Source: CBDDCQ01 sp965226285
GTDB taxonomy: Bacteria > Bacteroidota > Bacteroidia > Flavobacteriales > Ichthyobacteriaceae
Assembly (NCBI GenBank): GCA_965226285.1
Contig: CBDDCQ010000005.1
Location: 248,001 to 312,000, forward strand
Reading direction: 5' to 3'
DNA length: 64,000 nt
The notes beneath the pieces are model-generated. The model worked only from the letters and a program-made list of their open reading frames with translations. It was not told the origin of the DNA and made no database searches. Shown piece after piece: positions 1-8,250 of the stretch. Each line of letters opens with the position of its first letter. The first letter of the stretch is position 1. The position numbers and the translations under genes were made by a program.

Positions 1-329
1 CCCTTTTGGTGGGTTTCTACAATACTAAAGTCTGTATTATAATAGGGGTGCTTTAATTTATCCTCTATCTTTCCTGTTTCTATATCTACAAATGCTATAT
101 AATCTGTTTCTTTTTCATCTTTTGCCATCAATACCTTACCATCATATACAATAGGACTTTCAATAAATGAACCTATCCATTCAGCTCCTAATGGGGTATG
201 CCACAAGTATTTTTTAGAGGTATAAACGCCATCTTTGTTTTGAATGTCTCTTACACCATTATCATCTCGGTTGCAAGAGCAACCGAAATGTAATAATGAG
301 ATGACTATCAAAATTAATTGTTTTATCAT
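1..329 (-). CDS. Beta-propeller lipoprotein, copy A (partial, 3' end outside window)
   Basis: N-terminal 109 codons of a fourth member of the tandem family that follows; the rest lies beyond the left edge. It opens with the same signal sequence as the other copies (MIKQLILIVISLLHFGCSC), a lipobox-like HFGC and then Asn-Arg-Asp-Asp, which fits a Bacteroidota lipoprotein with an acidic export signal after the Cys. The visible part contains the first propeller strands (YLWHTPLG, then SPIVYDGKVLMAK and AFVDIETGK), like PQQ-type quinoprotein repeats. The start was chosen by identity with the three complete copies. Function is not known. Confidence 0.85.
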   Translation of the reverse strand, partial: MIKQLILIVISLLHFGCSCNRDDNGVRDIQNKDGVYTSKKYLWHTPLGAEWIGSFIESPIVYDGKVLMAKDEKETDYIAFVDIETGKIEDKLKHPYYNTDFSIVETHQK

Positions 330-391
330 TGTTCTGTCAAATCAAAAAAATCACCTGCATCTGTTCCTCCATCAAAAATACGTATCAATAT
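326..391 (-). pseudogene. Relic of lipase gene 3' end in array spacer (1)
   Basis: Read on the minus strand, this spacer encodes ILIRIFDGGTDAGDFFDLTE-Gln-stop, almost the same as the last 20 residues of the lipase at 4394-5866. Its TGA overlaps the ATG of copy A as ATGA, exactly as the real lipase overlaps copy D. The relic is in frame with the TAG of copy B just upstream. It shows that the amplified unit began inside the lipase gene. Confidence 0.85.
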
Positions 392-397
392 ATCCCT

Positions 398-1684
398 CTA
401 GCGTATTGCCTCATAACATATACCACTCCTATAGGTACTCGTAATAATACGACCTTTTTTGCCATTTTTACCCGGTATTACCCATATCTCTGGTTTGAAA
501 AATGCACCACTATCAAAACTATAATCTGGACTCCCTATATGCCATAAATACTTTCCTGTATTGATATCTATAGCGTGGATTCTGACATCTCCGTTACTGG
601 CAAAATATACTATACCGTTTAATTCATACATTTTGCTTATGTGTGCTCCTCCATGCCCCATCTTAGCTGTCCACAAAATAGATGGATAATCTACTGTTAC
701 ATCAAATGCCATTACCAATTCATCTGTAGGGTCTCCTACAGCATTACCTCTTCCTACTATTAACTTATTGCCTACTATTATACCTTCATGCCAAAAACCC
801 TGAGGGTAATACCTACTCCATATTTGTTTGCCGGTACTCAAGCGGTGACAGGCTATACTTGATCCCGTCATCAAATACACTTTATCTTTATATACTTGTA
901 TGCCTGTGCCAACACCTTTTTCTGTGAAAGGGATATTCTCATATACCCAATGCTTTTGCGTGTAGTTATACAAACTCAATAATGATTGGGAACCCTTTTT
1001 GGCTTCTCGTTTGTAATAATGCTCATACAATACTACTATCAATAAATCTCCTTTAGCGTTCTTTATAGGTTTTATTTTTCTTGGAAACTTTTCTTCAATA
1101 TCCTTTGCATCTGTTGCATTAACTACTGTAGTAAATACCTTTTTATAAGAGCCTGTATTTATATCTACTTCATATAAATCAGAATTTTTATCTACATCAT
1201 CATCATCTACTGGTACAAAAAACTTGTCATCTATACCTACAGCTTGAGCATGCGACCAACTACCTATTCTATCTTTTTTATCTAATTTCCATACAACTTT
1301 TTTAGTTTTCAAATCTAATCTATAAAACTGGGGATATAACACAACCAACATAGCACCCTTTTGGTAGGTTTCTACAATCCTAAAGTCTGTATTATAATAG
1401 GGGTGCTTTAATTTATCCTCTATCTTTCCTGTTTCTATATCTACAAATGCTATATAATCTGTTTCTTTTTCATCTTTTGCCATCAATACCTTACCATCAT
1501 ATACAATAGGACTTTTAATAAATGAACCTATCCATTCATCTCCTAATGGGGTATGCCACAAGTATTTTTTAGAGGTATAAACGCCATCTTTGTTTTGAAT
1601 GTCTCTTACACCATTATCATCTCGGTTGCAAGAGCAACCCAAATGTAATAATGAGATGACTATCAAAATTAATTGTTTTATCAT
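398..1684 (-). CDS. Beta-propeller (PQQ-like repeat) lipoprotein, copy B
   Basis: 428 residues with a lipoprotein signal (LLHLGC, about residue 17; a second Cys follows two residues later) and then an acidic Asp-Asp, so probably an outer-membrane or surface lipoprotein. The body has repeated strand-turn motifs of the PQQ-like quinoprotein propeller fold: DGKVLMAK, VDIETGK, YRLDLKTKKVVWKL, YEVDINTGSYKKV, CHRLSTGKQIWSRYY, IHAIDINTGKYLWH. No catalytic residues are evident, so a binding or scaffold role is likelier than an enzyme. Its C-terminal block (HEGIIVGNKL to GGAHISKMYEL) matches copy D but not copy C, while its residue 100-160 block (RIVETY, DKKDRIGSWSH) differs from both. Probably cotranscribed with the lipase. 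BamB has the same fold but is an unlikely identity given the copy number. Confidence 0.88.
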   Translation of the reverse strand: MIKQLILIVISLLHLGCSCNRDDNGVRDIQNKDGVYTSKKYLWHTPLGDEWIGSFIKSPIVYDGKVLMAKDEKETDYIAFVDIETGKIEDKLKHPYYNTDFRIVETYQKGAMLVVLYPQFYRLDLKTKKVVWKLDKKDRIGSWSHAQAVGIDDKFFVPVDDDDVDKNSDLYEVDINTGSYKKVFTTVVNATDAKDIEEKFPRKIKPIKNAKGDLLIVVLYEHYYKREAKKGSQSLLSLYNYTQKHWVYENIPFTEKGVGTGIQVYKDKVYLMTGSSIACHRLSTGKQIWSRYYPQGFWHEGIIVGNKLIVGRGNAVGDPTDELVMAFDVTVDYPSILWTAKMGHGGAHISKMYELNGIVYFASNGDVRIHAIDINTGKYLWHIGSPDYSFDSGAFFKPEIWVIPGKNGKKGRIITSTYRSGICYEAIR

Positions 1685-1745
1685 TGTTCTGTCAAATCAA
1701 AAACTTACCTGCATCTGTTCTTCCATCAAAAATATCTATCAATAT
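1681..1745 (-). pseudogene. Relic of lipase gene 3' end in array spacer (2)
   Basis: The same 65-bp lipase tail between copies B and C, more decayed: ILIDIFDGRTDAG is readable, then a one-base loss in the run before GATTTGACAG breaks the frame. The decay agrees with the spacer having no coding role. Confidence 0.8.
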
Positions 1746-1751
1746 AGCCCT

Positions 1752-3029
1752 CTAGCGTATTGCCTCATAACATATACCACTCCTATAGGTACTCGTAATA
1801 ATACGCCCTTTTTTGCCATTTTTACCCGGTATTACCCATATCTCTGGTTTGAAAAATGCACCACTATCAAAACTATAATCTGGACTCCCTATATGCCATA
1901 AATACTTTCCGGTATTAATCTCTATAGCATGGATTCTCTTATCTCCGCGACTGGCAAAATATACTATGCCGTTTAATTCATACAATTTACCCACATTATT
2001 ACCGCCATCTCCTTCATTAGTTCTCCATAACACATCAAAATAATCTACCTCTACATTTATGCACATTGTATAGTCATTACCCATAGGCACTACCAATTTA
2101 CCATTAACTATTATACCTGCATTCCAAGCACCTTGTTCATAATACCTCCTCCATATTTGTTTGCCGGTACTCAAGCGGTGACAGGCTATACTTGATTTCG
2201 TCATCAAATACACTTTATCTTTATATACTTGTATGCCTGTGCCAAAAGTTAATCCGCCTTTTTCTGTGAAAGGGATATTCTCATATACCCAATGCTTTTG
2301 CGTGTAGTTATACAAACTCAATAATGATTGGGAACCCTTTTTCGCTTCTCGTTTGTAATAATGCTCATACAATACTACTATCAATAAATCTCCTTTAGCG
2401 TTCTTTATAGGTTTTATTTTTCTTGGAAACTTATAATTAATTTTATCTGCATCTGTAGCATTAATTACTGTAGTAAATACCTTTTTATAAGAGCCTGTAT
2501 TTATATCTACTTCATATAAATCAGAATTTTTATCTACATCATCATCATCTACTGGTACAAAATACTTGTCATCTATACTTACAGCTTTAACATGCCTCCA
2601 ATGATGTATTTTATCTTTTTTGCGCGGTAATTTCCATACAACTTTTTTTGTTTTCAAATCTAATCTATAAGACTCGGGAGATAACACAACCAACATAGCA
2701 CCCTTTTGGTAGGTTGTTCCAATGCTAAAGTCTGTATTATAATAGGGGTGCTTTAATTTATCCTCTATCTTTCCTGTTTCTATATCTACAAATGCTATAT
2801 AATCTGTTTCTTTTTCATCTTTTGCCATCAATACCTTACCATCATATACAATAGGACTGTAAATAAATGAACCTATCCATTCAGCTCCTAATGGGGTATG
2901 CCACAAGTATTTTTTAGAGGTATAAACGCCATCTTTGTTTTGAATGTCTCTTACACCATTATCATCTCGGTTGCAAGAGCAACCGAAATGTAATAATGAG
3001 ATGACTATCAAAATTAATTGTTTTATCAT
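1752..3029 (-). CDS. Beta-propeller (PQQ-like repeat) lipoprotein, copy C
   Basis: 425 residues, nearly identical to its neighbours at both ends. It carries a different cassette near residues 305-360: QGAWNAGIIVNGKLVVPMGN, then a stretch ending in NNVGKLYEL, in place of the HEGIIVGNKL version in copies B and D. The middle block (SPESYRLDL, PRKKDKIHHWRH) is shared with copy D. The lipoprotein signal is LLHFGCSC. Such block-wise differences in otherwise identical genes suggest gene conversion or selection on an exposed face of the propeller. Function unknown. Confidence 0.88.
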   Translation of the reverse strand: MIKQLILIVISLLHFGCSCNRDDNGVRDIQNKDGVYTSKKYLWHTPLGAEWIGSFIYSPIVYDGKVLMAKDEKETDYIAFVDIETGKIEDKLKHPYYNTDFSIGTTYQKGAMLVVLSPESYRLDLKTKKVVWKLPRKKDKIHHWRHVKAVSIDDKYFVPVDDDDVDKNSDLYEVDINTGSYKKVFTTVINATDADKINYKFPRKIKPIKNAKGDLLIVVLYEHYYKREAKKGSQSLLSLYNYTQKHWVYENIPFTEKGGLTFGTGIQVYKDKVYLMTKSSIACHRLSTGKQIWRRYYEQGAWNAGIIVNGKLVVPMGNDYTMCINVEVDYFDVLWRTNEGDGGNNVGKLYELNGIVYFASRGDKRIHAIEINTGKYLWHIGSPDYSFDSGAFFKPEIWVIPGKNGKKGRIITSTYRSGICYEAIR

Positions 3030-3092
3030 TATTCTGTCAAATCAAAAAAAATCACTTGCATCTGTTCCTCCATCAAAAATCTCTATCAATAT
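3026..3092 (-). pseudogene. Relic of lipase gene 3' end in array spacer (3)
   Basis: Third copy of the lipase tail (ILIEIFDGGTDA readable), between copies C and D. A run of eight A on the plus strand replaces the seven in the functional gene and shifts the frame near the end. The stop still overlaps the ATG of copy C. Confidence 0.8.
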
Positions 3093-3098
3093 AGCCCT

Positions 3099-4397
3099 TT
3101 AGCGTATTGCCTCATAACATATACCACTCCTATAGGTACTCGTAATAATACGCCCTTTTTTGCCATTTTTACCCGGTATTACCCATATATCTGGTTTGAA
3201 AAATGCACCACTATCAAAACTATAATCTGGACTCCCTATATGCCATAAATACTTTCCGGTATTGATATCTATAGCGTGGATTCTCTTATCTCCACTACTA
3301 GCAAAATATACTATACCGTTTAATTCATACATTTTGCTTATGTGTGCTCCTCCATGCCCCATCTTAGCTGTCCACAAAATAGATGGATAATCTACTGTTA
3401 CATCAAATGCCATTACCAATTCATCTGTAGGGTCTCCTACAGCATTACCTCTTCCTACTATTAACTTATTGCCTACTATTATACCTTCATGCCAAAAACC
3501 CTGAGGGTAATACCTCCTCCATATTTGTTTGCCGGTACTCAAGCGGTGACAGGCTATACTTGATTTCGTCATCAAATACACTTTATCTTTATATACTTGT
3601 ATGCCTGTGCCAAAAGTTAATCCGCCTTTTTCTGTGAAAGGGATATTCTCATATACCCAATGCTTTTGCGTGTAGTTATACAAACTCAATAATGATTGGG
3701 AACCCTTTTTCGCTTCTCGTTTGTAATAATGCTCATACAATACTACTATCAATAAATCTCCTTTAGCGTTCTTTATAGGTTTTATTTTTCTTGGAAACTT
3801 ATAATTAATTTTATCTGCATCTGTAGCATTAATTACTGTAGTAAATACCTTTTTATAAGAGCCTGTATTTATATCTACTTCATATAAATCAGAATTTTTA
3901 TCTACATCATCATCATCTACTGGTACAAAATACTTGTCATCTATACTTACAGCTTTAGCATGCCTCCAATGATGTATTTTATCTTTTTTGCGCGGTAATT
4001 TCCATACAACTTTTTTTGTTTTCAAATCTAATCTATAAGACTCGGGAGATAACACAACCAACATAGCACCCTTTTGGTAGGTTTTTCTAATAATAAAGTC
4101 TGTATTATAATAGGGGTGCTTTAATTTATCCTCTATCTTTCCTGTTTCTATATCTACAAATGCTATATAATCTGTTTCTTTTTCATCTTTTGCCATCAAT
4201 ACCTTACCATCATATACAATAGGACTGTAAATAAATGAACCTATCCATTCAGCTCCTAATGGGGTATGCCACAAGTATTTTTTAGAGGTATAAACGCCAT
4301 CTTTGTTTTGAATGTCTCTTATCCCATTATCATCTCGGTTGCAAGAGCAACCGAAATGTAATAATGAGATGACTATCAAAATTAATTGTTTTATCAT
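3099..4397 (-). CDS. Beta-propeller (PQQ-like repeat) lipoprotein, copy D (first of array)
   Basis: 432 residues, the copy next to the lipase gene. Its ATG overlaps the lipase TGA by four bases (ATGA), which indicates translational coupling and a functional link. It is mosaic: its N-terminal half (SPESYRLDL, PRKKDKIHHWRH, INATDADKINYKF) is that of copy C and its C-terminal half (HEGIIVGNKL to ISKMYEL) that of copy B. Lipoprotein signal LLHFGCSC, then PQQ-like propeller repeats. A partner or immunity protein for the lipase is an attractive inference; nothing in the sequence proves it. Confidence 0.88.
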   Translation of the reverse strand: MIKQLILIVISLLHFGCSCNRDDNGIRDIQNKDGVYTSKKYLWHTPLGAEWIGSFIYSPIVYDGKVLMAKDEKETDYIAFVDIETGKIEDKLKHPYYNTDFIIRKTYQKGAMLVVLSPESYRLDLKTKKVVWKLPRKKDKIHHWRHAKAVSIDDKYFVPVDDDDVDKNSDLYEVDINTGSYKKVFTTVINATDADKINYKFPRKIKPIKNAKGDLLIVVLYEHYYKREAKKGSQSLLSLYNYTQKHWVYENIPFTEKGGLTFGTGIQVYKDKVYLMTKSSIACHRLSTGKQIWRRYYPQGFWHEGIIVGNKLIVGRGNAVGDPTDELVMAFDVTVDYPSILWTAKMGHGGAHISKMYELNGIVYFASSGDKRIHAIDINTGKYLWHIGSPDYSFDSGAFFKPDIWVIPGKNGKKGRIITSTYRSGICYEAIR

Positions 4398-5866
4398 TGT
4401 TCTGTCAAATCAAAAAAATCACCTGCATCTGTTCCTCCATCAAAAATATCTATCAATATACGCCTTACTTCAGGGTGTGAAGTTTCCTCTAAATGGTTTA
4501 CTTCATCAGCAGGGAATACCGTAGCACCGGGTAGTGCCGTTTGTGTGGTTTTGTGTAACAGTCCATCAGACCCCTCACGGATATATTGAGTATAGTAGTG
4601 GGTTACTCTTTTCCATTCATAGCGGGTACATACAGAACCTATATCATTATGATAACCTGCGTTTTCAGCTTCATAATTGTTATTCCACATATCTCCTTCT
4701 ATTTCATTAAGTTCATCAGGCATCTCAAGGTTCTTTCCTTTCCATTCTACGCATTTATACTCCCAATTTGTGTAACTCCTCTTTTCTGTGCGGTAGGCAC
4801 CTATTAAATAATTCATATCTGTAATCAAATCCTTTTTTAAAAAATGTCCTCCCTCTCTATACAATGGAGCAGCCCTAAAATTTCTATACGAACGATACGC
4901 AGTATACCAAACCCAAGGATTGTACCAATGCCACCATGAAAGTCCAGCCACAATAGCTGCTTGTATAGTTGCCTTTGCATAGTGTAAAGTAGCAAGATCA
5001 TGGTATAAATCTCCGAATACACTAACTATTCTCACGGGTGCTTCTTCGTCTCCTATTTCCCTGCTAGAGCCTACCATTCTCAAAGTAGCAGGAGACTTCT
5101 CATTTCCCCAGATAGCTACAGTGGGTAATTCCCATGGTCTCATATTTGCTTTTGCATAATCATCCAAATCTCTAATGATTTGACTTCCCTCTGCTAAATC
5201 ATTAAGTGTTTCCGAACTTTGTTTCTCATAATATTTATTAAAACTATCTTTTATTAATTTTGCTACAACTTTTACAGCACCTCTGTGAAATACTATATCC
5301 AATATATCTTTTGACACCCCTACTGCTTCTAACCATTTACATAGCAAGTCAAATGAAATAATATTTAAAACTTCTGCTACAAATCTTATAGCCTCAATCA
5401 AATCACCATAAAAAGGAATAGCTCCTACAGATTGGTTGGGTCCCGCTATTAGTTTATTAGAAGCCAAGTCTGCAAGCCTATCCAAACCACCATTATTTAG
5501 GACATTAGCTGCTTTAGCCCCCAAATGTGGCGTGCCTATAGTTATTAAACCTCCATAGGCATTTCGATTGTTTCTAAGCATTTGCTTAGCTACCAATCCC
5601 CCAAGACTTTGAGCTATTATAATTTCTCTGTTTGCATTATTTATAGTTATCATCGAATTGAGACTATCTACAGCAGTATTTATTCCCTCAAAAGTTTCGT
5701 AGGTAGGAGTTCTACGTTCTACATTATATCTAGCTGCAAGAGAATCTGCATAATCCCATACTTCGCCATCATCTCCCATTCCGTGTATAAAATTTAATCT
5801 TTTTTCCTGTGCTTGCACTGATACTACCATCAATAACAAAACTACCAATATTTTTATAGTTTTCAT
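4394..5866 (-). CDS. Secreted lipase/esterase-like alpha/beta hydrolase
   Basis: 490 residues with a Sec signal peptide (MKTIKILVVLLLMVVSVQAQ). An oxyanion-hole motif FIHGMGDDGEVW is followed by the nucleophile motif AQSLGGLVAKQ (Ala replaces the first Gly of GxSxG, as in many lipases), then the GTPHLGAKAA motif typical of triacylglycerol lipases and PGAP1-like hydrolases. A His within VNHLEETSHPEV near the C-terminus is the likely catalytic His. Residues about 150-430 form a long insertion rich in Trp and Tyr with hydrophobic stretches, perhaps a lid or membrane-binding part. It sits 5 bp after the lipoprotein gene at 5872 and overlaps copy D by 4 bp, so the set is probably one operon. Substrate unknown; a phospholipase or anti-competitor effector is possible. 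Confidence 0.82.
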   Translation of the reverse strand: MKTIKILVVLLLMVVSVQAQEKRLNFIHGMGDDGEVWDYADSLAARYNVERRTPTYETFEGINTAVDSLNSMITINNANREIIIAQSLGGLVAKQMLRNNRNAYGGLITIGTPHLGAKAANVLNNGGLDRLADLASNKLIAGPNQSVGAIPFYGDLIEAIRFVAEVLNIISFDLLCKWLEAVGVSKDILDIVFHRGAVKVVAKLIKDSFNKYYEKQSSETLNDLAEGSQIIRDLDDYAKANMRPWELPTVAIWGNEKSPATLRMVGSSREIGDEEAPVRIVSVFGDLYHDLATLHYAKATIQAAIVAGLSWWHWYNPWVWYTAYRSYRNFRAAPLYREGGHFLKKDLITDMNYLIGAYRTEKRSYTNWEYKCVEWKGKNLEMPDELNEIEGDMWNNNYEAENAGYHNDIGSVCTRYEWKRVTHYYTQYIREGSDGLLHKTTQTALPGATVFPADEVNHLEETSHPEVRRILIDIFDGGTDAGDFFDLTEQ

Positions 5867-5871
5867 AGCAT

Positions 5872-6717
5872 TTAGTCTTTTTTAATGTGATTAGTCATCT
5901 TATAATTATAGAACACCTTACTATTTCTAGTTTCCATAGGTATTCCTTGGGGCGTTTTGCTCAATACTTTTTGTTTTAACCCCATTAGCTGCACCTCTCC
6001 ATTTTCATTCTTTTGATGCTGAAAGGTTTGCCCAGATTTCAATCGCTTGTCATTACCATAAAGCGCATTACCTATAGTTACCTTATTTATAGTATCTATA
6101 ATTACCACACCTATACCTTCGGCATGTTGGGTAGTTATTTTTACTCTTCCCCCTCCTAAACCTTTTACCTTCTTTTTGGGACTATCTTTATTATAGGCTA
6201 CATCATCAGTAGTAACATCAGAAAAATTGAGGTTCTTCCCCTTCTTTACATTTTTTATCAACTCACTATAGTTAGACATTTTAATATTCATAGGTTTACC
6301 AATCATTTTTCGGTTTTTATCATACATACTCATTCTATCATTTGCCATTACCGTATAAACTACCTGCGGGCTATTATCAGGCAACTCATCATGAACCACC
6401 TCTAAAGGATGCTTGGGTGTTTTCTTTTCTATCTCTACCCTACTACTCCCATCCATATAAATACGCATACTCACCTTTTCCCTATGAACCTTAGGCTGCA
6501 TACTTATTTTATCAAATGGCGTAAGTTTACTCTCATCAGAGGAATTCTCTGGCTTGGTAACAGACACGGTTTCCGCATCATAGTCTAAGCTAATAGCTAC
6601 ATCATCACGCCCGGGTGCTCCTTGTACAGGCTCTGTTGCCTCTACACTTTCTACAATATCTCCAGTACACGATATTATTCCAAATACCAATGTAAACAAT
6701 AATACTTTTTTTATCAT
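5872..6717 (-). CDS. Lipoprotein of unknown function, first gene of the lipase operon
   Basis: 281 residues. A clear lipobox (FGIISC, Cys at about 17) is followed by an acidic, disordered-looking stretch (TGDIVESVEATEPVQ). The rest is soluble and Lys-rich, with a central Gly-rich strand (KVKGLGGGRVKITTQ). I recognise no family. It is the promoter-proximal gene: a TAAATTTG core lies about 40 bp upstream and the lipase starts 5 bp downstream. It may act with the lipase on the cell surface, but that is inferred from position only. Confidence 0.7.
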   Translation of the reverse strand: MIKKVLLFTLVFGIISCTGDIVESVEATEPVQGAPGRDDVAISLDYDAETVSVTKPENSSDESKLTPFDKISMQPKVHREKVSMRIYMDGSSRVEIEKKTPKHPLEVVHDELPDNSPQVVYTVMANDRMSMYDKNRKMIGKPMNIKMSNYSELIKNVKKGKNLNFSDVTTDDVAYNKDSPKKKVKGLGGGRVKITTQHAEGIGVVIIDTINKVTIGNALYGNDKRLKSGQTFQHQKNENGEVQLMGLKQKVLSKTPQGIPMETRNSKVFYNYKMTNHIKKD

Positions 6718-6754
6718 AATAAACTTTAATTTTAGTTAAACATGAATTTTGCTT

Positions 6755-6762
6755 CAAATTTA
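6755..6762 (-). promoter_or_regulatory. Promoter core (-7 box) of the lipase operon
   Basis: TAAATTTG on the minus strand matches the Bacteroidota TAnnTTTG box and lies 38 bp before the ATG at 6717. No closer promoter-like sequence was seen before the following genes, so the lipoprotein, lipase and propeller array may share it. Confidence 0.55.
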
Positions 6763-6870
6763 GTAAAAATTTGTATAAAAAACAGATTTTTTTAACATTT
6801 TTTTGATATATGCAACAAAAAATTATTGTTATAATTTTTTACCTTAAAGAACATAAAATTTTAATTAAAT

Positions 6871-6895
6871 ATTGCACTTGTAAGTTGAATCTACC
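6871..6895. repeat. IS30-like terminal repeat, solitary
   Basis: ATTGCACTTGTAAGTTGAAT followed by CTACC matches the ends found at 11577-11601, 12251-12276, 15374-15393 and 46370-46393. No partner end or transposase remains here, so it is a solo end left by deletion or rearrangement. Confidence 0.6.
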
Positions 6896-6915
6896 GAGTT
6901 TATTTCTCGTTGTCA

Positions 6916-8220
6916 TTATTGCGCTAATTTTTTTAGGTTATTCTCTATATCTCTCTCATTAAGCCAATTTTGGTCAAAATAAATTCCCTTTATAGTTTTT
7001 AAATTATCTAAATCTGTGAGAGGATTTTTTTTATACAGTACAAAATCTGCATTTGCCCCTTGTTTAATAAACCCTCTGTTCTTTTCATCCATCCATTCTG
7101 CTGCGTTTAGTGTTGCCATTTTTAAAATATTATATTTTGGGATGCCTATTTCTTCATATAACTTCATTTCGTCCAACATAGAGAAACCAGGGACTTGGAA
7201 CATTCCATTTGCATCTGGGCTAATTAGCAATTTACAATCAGAATCATACAACCTTCTAAGAATCACATTTTTATTTGCTATGTAAATACTATCTGATTTA
7301 GTTAGACTTTTTAAAGAATCTTTACTTAATGTTTTTAGTTCTTCTAAGTAGCTCGACACATTATTTTTCCATTCTACAATAGTCTTTTTGGGAATGTACT
7401 TTAGATATTCACGGCTGTAAATTTCATTCAAAGAATACTGTAAATATGTGATATAATACCAGTCAAGGGTTGCGCAATTGAAGACATCTTTTTGTTTAGT
7501 TAATCGCATTATATCTTCAAGCATCAAAGTATCTGAAAGTAATTTATTGTAACCTTGTAAATGCTCTATACAGCTATATCCATTAATAATACTTTTTTCA
7601 ATACCCACCGATGTAGAAATGTGTCCTACTAATTTCAGTCGATTCTCCTTTGTATATTTCGCAAGCGTATCAAAATAGCCTTTATCAGGAAGACTAAGTA
7701 TTTTCCAGTATTTGAACCCCTCAGATGTGTATTTTTTAGTGTAAAACTGGATAGAATCTATTGGAGGATGGTTATTTTTACTAATCGGAGGAGGAGTAAA
7801 ATAAATGTTAGGCGATAAAATAGATTTGTTTTCAATCTTTCTTGTTACATGAGAAATACTGTCAAAACTCCGCATATTTCGTATGTTGGTTATACCGGAT
7901 AAAAAATTTAGTGCTAAGTATTGTTCATACCCAAAACTATTTTTTTCTTTATTAGGTAAATGTGTGTGCATATCCCAAAGTCCGGGAAGCAAGTAACCAC
8001 CGTTTCCATCAATAATTGTGTCCTTGGGGTGGGTGCTAATATGCTCACCAATAAACAAAACTCTACCAGATACAATTTTTATATCACGATTTTTTAATAC
8101 GGCATGTTGCCATATTGGTATAATATTTACATTTTTAATAACTACTCCTATTTTTTTCTTATCACAACTTGAAAGTATCAAACAAAGTAGGATACATAAT
8201 TTAATAGCTCTATTTTTCAT
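6916..8220 (-). CDS. Amidohydrolase-family lipoprotein (imidazolonepropionase-like)
   Basis: 434 residues, lipobox LILSSC then Asp-Lys-Lys-Lys. It has the amidohydrolase signature: YLLPGLWDMHTHLP at about residues 75-89 (HxH metal ligands), LVGHIST and IEHLQG (further His ligands), LLISPDANGMFQVPG carrying the metal-binding Asp, and the C-terminal GFIKQGANADFVLYKKNPL strand that closes the small beta-sandwich. The family hydrolyses C-N bonds in cyclic amides or dipeptides (prolidase-like). Length is normal. It stands alone, 198 bp downstream of the lipase operon promoter region. The substrate cannot be read from sequence. Confidence 0.85.
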   Translation of the reverse strand: MKNRAIKLCILLCLILSSCDKKKIGVVIKNVNIIPIWQHAVLKNRDIKIVSGRVLFIGEHISTHPKDTIIDGNGGYLLPGLWDMHTHLPNKEKNSFGYEQYLALNFLSGITNIRNMRSFDSISHVTRKIENKSILSPNIYFTPPPISKNNHPPIDSIQFYTKKYTSEGFKYWKILSLPDKGYFDTLAKYTKENRLKLVGHISTSVGIEKSIINGYSCIEHLQGYNKLLSDTLMLEDIMRLTKQKDVFNCATLDWYYITYLQYSLNEIYSREYLKYIPKKTIVEWKNNVSSYLEELKTLSKDSLKSLTKSDSIYIANKNVILRRLYDSDCKLLISPDANGMFQVPGFSMLDEMKLYEEIGIPKYNILKMATLNAAEWMDEKNRGFIKQGANADFVLYKKNPLTDLDNLKTIKGIYFDQNWLNERDIENNLKKLAQ

Positions 8221-8250
8221 ATAATATTCATTTTGATTAAAAAATATAAT

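Larger units (their letters stand above)
1..4397 (-). repeat. Tandem array of about 1.35-kb gene units
   Basis: Four head-to-tail copies of one lipoprotein gene start at 329, 1684, 3029 and 4397 on the minus strand, so unit lengths are 1355, 1345 and 1368 bp. Long stretches are identical at DNA level, including the first 45 codons, the spacer and the last 45 codons. Differences cluster in two internal blocks. Each unit also carries about 65 bp copied from the 3' end of the lipase gene upstream of the array. Confidence 0.92.

Noticed and set aside
398..547. Plus-strand ORFs at the gene ends of the lipoprotein array (for example 244-444, 329-547, 1599-1901)
   Set aside because: They recur only because the antisense gene is repeated, have low-complexity or unrelated sequences, and lie opposite strongly supported genes.
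4394..4397. Four-base overlap of lipase and lipoprotein genes as a programmed frameshift
   Set aside because: ATGA is an ordinary stop/start overlap. The lipoprotein has its own complete signal peptide, so a fusion makes no sense.
398..4397. Propeller lipoproteins as BamB
   Set aside because: The fold is similar, but four tandem copies with variable blocks beside a lipase do not fit a single-copy assembly factor.
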